Positions 24,755 through 26,408 of a stretch of DNA of 26,408 bases are shown one piece after another; the first letter of the stretch is position 1; each line of letters begins with the position of its first letter. The notes beneath the pieces were generated by a model, which saw only the letters and a program-made list of their open reading frames with translations, ran no database searches and had not been told where the DNA came from. The position numbers were made by a program, and so were the translations under genes. This DNA is from JAVKSM01 sp039583705. GTDB lineage: Bacteria > Actinomycetota > Actinomycetes > Mycobacteriales > Pseudonocardiaceae. The stretch spans positions 1 through 26,408 of the forward strand of contig JAVKSM010000032.1 in NCBI GenBank assembly GCA_039583705.1. The letters run 5' to 3'.

Positions 24755-24769
24755 CTGGTTGGCCCTGGA
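24755..24769 (+). repeat. 15-bp direct repeat, copy 2
   Basis: This is the second copy of CTGGTTGGCCCTGGA, in the same orientation, 440 bp from the first and 13 bp before the perfect hairpin. No gene start follows it on the minus strand, so it looks like a duplicated fragment of the sensor operon leader. Confidence 0.5.
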
Positions 24770-24782
24770 TACCGAGCACCAG

Positions 24783-24810
24783 GTGGCCCCCCTGCCCGCA
24801 GGGGGGCCAC
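24783..24810. terminator. Perfect 12-bp hairpin, possible terminator
   Basis: GTGGCCCCCCTG and CAGGGGGGCCAC flank the four-base loop CCCG, a very stable stem. On the minus strand it lies downstream of the recombinase relic and the right-edge regulator and could end their transcription before the sensor operon. There is no T-tract on either side, so an alternative role (protein-binding palindrome or element end) remains open. Confidence 0.5.
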
Positions 24811-24964
24811 ACCTCACTGGCCCTGTCGCCGCTGGCCGGCGAGCGCAGACGAGCTGAGCACTGAACGCGTCGACCCTCGTCCAGACCATGGGGGATACCA
24901 CAGATCGGTGGGCGGTCGGACAGTCCTGGGGTGCTGACCCTGGCGTTATCACTCTCGTTCGTGC

Positions 24965-25129
24965 TCAGGGGAGGTAGGCGGTGACGGTGTAGGCAGCGTG
25001 GCGGTCCAGGCGCTCGCGGGTGTGGTCGTAGCGCCGCGTGGTGCGGGGATCGCGGTGCCCGACGTAGTCCTGCACATGCGCAGGCTGGCCCTGGCATCCA
25101 GCGAGGGTGATGGCTGCTGAGGGGCTGTG
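24965..25129 (-). pseudogene. C-terminal relic of a tyrosine recombinase (integrase)
   Basis: About 54 codons end at TGA 24965-24967. They contain HVQDYVGHRDPRTTRRYDHT followed by RERLDRHAAYTVTAYLP, the C-terminal signature of phage/ICE-type tyrosine recombinases: the conserved GHRDPRTT box and the catalytic Tyr in RRYDH. Upstream, the usual HxLRH-type box is degraded (HSPSAAITLA), and no N-terminal arm- or core-binding domain remains. The relic abuts the stop of the right-edge regulator (25138-25140). It marks a former mobile-element end; the protein cannot be active. Confidence 0.75.
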
Positions 25130-25137
25130 GGCGGGCT

Positions 25138-26408
25138 CTACAGCCTGCCGGGCTCGGCTGCCCGACCGGCATCGCGAGGCTCCATGTGAGCGGTGAAGGC
25201 GGCCAGCGCGGAACGGAGATTGGCCGCGGCCGGGGAGCCCGAGTAGCGCGGCGCGTGGAGTAGCTTGGCCACCCGCGCGGCTCGCTTGAGCAGCCAGGAA
25301 ATGCGGCGCTCGGCGGGCAGCGCGAGCACTGGGGCGAGATCGGCCTCCGCCGCGTCCACTTGGCCGAGTTGCACGTGAGCCGTAGCCGCGTACACGTGGG
25401 CAAGCGCCTCGTCGTCATCGGAACGATCCGCAGGATCGCCAGTACGCCACAAGGAAATCGCTTCCGACGCGGTGTCGGCGGCACGGCGCGCGTCGGCGGC
25501 TTGGTCCAGCCAGATCAGCGCGGACCCGCCGTAATAGGCGAGTTTGGCGGGGGAGAACGCGAACAGACCACCCACCTCGTCGGCGCCCGCGTTGTCGCGA
25601 GCAGCCTCCGCCGTCGACAACGCGCGATGCGCCTCCCCCCGATCACCGAGGTTTGCCGCGCTCTGCGCGATACCCGCCCACAATCGCGGCGCGCTCGTGC
25701 CGGTCTTGGCCCGCCGGCAGTGGCCACTAAGTGCCCTGCGAGGTCTCCGACCGGGATCCCGTCCATCTGGGCGCGGGTGGCGAGGCACATCAACTGCAGC
25801 GCCCAGGTCCAGCAGGCGAACCCCCGTGAGGCCGGGGCCGCCGCGACGGCGTGCCATGTCATAGCCGCGCCTGGTCGCAATGACCGCCAGGCCGAGGTTT
25901 CCCGCGACCCGCCGAGCGACATCACTCGCCACTCCGCAGGCCTGCACGAGCGCGGTGACCGCGTGGGCGCGCTCCGGCGCGGCGGCGGTGACCGCGCGCA
26001 CGTGCAGCTCGGTGATCAGCGTGCCGAGGTCGCGCCCGGCCGCCGAGTACCGGCCGTGGTCACGGTGCTCGTCCGCCCGCTCCGCCCAGGAAACCAATGC
26101 GTCCAGCGACCGGGGTACCACGTCGGGCACGTCGTCGGGGCCGTAGTCGTGCAGTGCCACCCGGATGCCCGGCAACGTCGCCAGCGCATCGGCACTGCCC
26201 CGGTCCGGCGGCAGGTAGGGCTGGCCGGTCAGGTCGGCCACCAAGCAGCCCAGCGCCTTCGCCAGATTCTCCAGCAGGCCGCGGCGGTCGAAGTGCCGCT
26301 GGCCGTTCTCCAACAGGGACAGGTAGGGCTTGCTGATGCCGGCCAGCCCGGCGGCCACCTCCAGGCTCAGCCCGCGGCGGCGACGGATCAGCCGCAGCAG
26401 CTCGGTGC
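25138..26408 (-). CDS. XRE-family regulator with TPR-like C-terminus (partial, frameshifted in the middle)
   Basis: The frame is open to the right edge, so the extreme N-terminus is missing; about 423 residues are visible. It begins with a helix-turn-helix (LLRLIRRRRGLSLEVAAGLA, then GISKPYLSLLENGQRHF), followed by a helical TPR-like domain (for example PRLWAGIAQSAANLGDRGEA). Between about 25825 and 25715 the reading phase looks wrong: the alternative phase gives the expected helical text GFACWTWALQLMCLATRAQM, while this phase gives Arg/Pro-rich residues. An extra base in the five-C run at 25821-25825 and a missing base near 25712-25720 would explain this. These regulators are widespread in actinomycetes; the target is unknown. 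It is either slightly damaged or affected by sequencing errors. Confidence 0.7.
   Translation of the reverse strand, partial: TELLRLIRRRRGLSLEVAAGLAGISKPYLSLLENGQRHFDRRGLLENLAKALGCLVADLTGQPYLPPDRGSADALATLPGIRVALHDYGPDDVPDVVPRSLDALVSWAERADEHRDHGRYSAAGRDLGTLITELHVRAVTAAAPERAHAVTALVQACGVASDVARRVAGNLGLAVIATRRGYDMARRRGGPGLTGVRLLDLGAAVDVPRHPRPDGRDPGRRPRRALSGHCRRAKTGTSAPRLWAGIAQSAANLGDRGEAHRALSTAEAARDNAGADEVGGLFAFSPAKLAYYGGSALIWLDQAADARRAADTASEAISLWRTGDPADRSDDDEALAHVYAATAHVQLGQVDAAEADLAPVLALPAERRISWLLKRAARVAKLLHAPRYSGSPAAANLRSALAAFTAHMEPRDAGRAAEPGRL

Larger units (their letters stand above)
24302..24964. other. Gene-poor interval with repeats
   Basis: No convincing gene lies in these ~660 bp; frames on both strands are Arg/Ser/Pro-rich. 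It contains the candidate promoter of the sensor operon, a 15-bp direct repeat (24315-24329 and 24755-24769) and a 12-bp perfect hairpin (24783-24810), each listed separately. Confidence 0.4.

Overview
The window is high-GC actinobacterial DNA. The type VII (ESX) secretion genes, the XRE/TPR-type regulators and the many GTG starts with GGAGG-type ribosome binding sites fit Actinomycetia, perhaps Pseudonocardiales; that lineage guess is an inference. The first ~700 bases and parts of the right third are less GC-rich or carry broken genes and look like accessory DNA. The central 1.3-19.2 kb is dense, well-kept coding sequence.

Left edge (1-1280): the 3' end of a probable polymorphic-toxin gene, a short gene in the position of an immunity gene, and a KptA/Tpt1 RNA 2'-phosphotransferase whose possible GTG start overlaps the preceding stop codon. 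Next (1357-12004) is a type VII secretion locus: an unrecognised 242-aa gene overlapping eccE, eccB, the mycosin protease mycP, eccD, and an eccC with three ATPase domains. No Esx/WXG100, PE/PPE or EspG gene is visible, so the substrates are outside the window or elsewhere.

12006-19218 is a formate dehydrogenase region. A minus-strand operon encodes a hemerythrin-domain protein, a selenocysteine-containing formate dehydrogenase catalytic subunit (in-frame UGA at 16996-16998 followed by a SECIS-like hairpin), a four-cluster ferredoxin subunit, an NrfD-type membrane subunit and a truncated hemerythrin-like ORF. A second full hemerythrin gene diverges from it. The three enzyme subunits would make a membrane-bound formate:quinone-type oxidoreductase; the hemerythrins may bind or sense oxygen or iron.

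19.2-26.4 kb is a patchy accessory region. It holds a small split ORF, two small unannotated-type ORFs, a membrane protein followed by a perfect 13-bp inverted repeat, a ribbon-helix-helix-like protein, a decayed XRE/TPR regulator, and a two-gene operon for a two-TM protein and an HTH-TM-periplasmic-binding-protein fusion. It ends with a large hairpin, a tyrosine-recombinase C-terminal relic, and a second XRE/TPR regulator running off the right edge with two compensating frameshifts. The HTH-TM-PBP operon is the best candidate for an under-described system (a one-component transmembrane ligand sensor); the recombinase relic and decayed paralogue suggest the region has been assembled and eroded by mobile-element activity.
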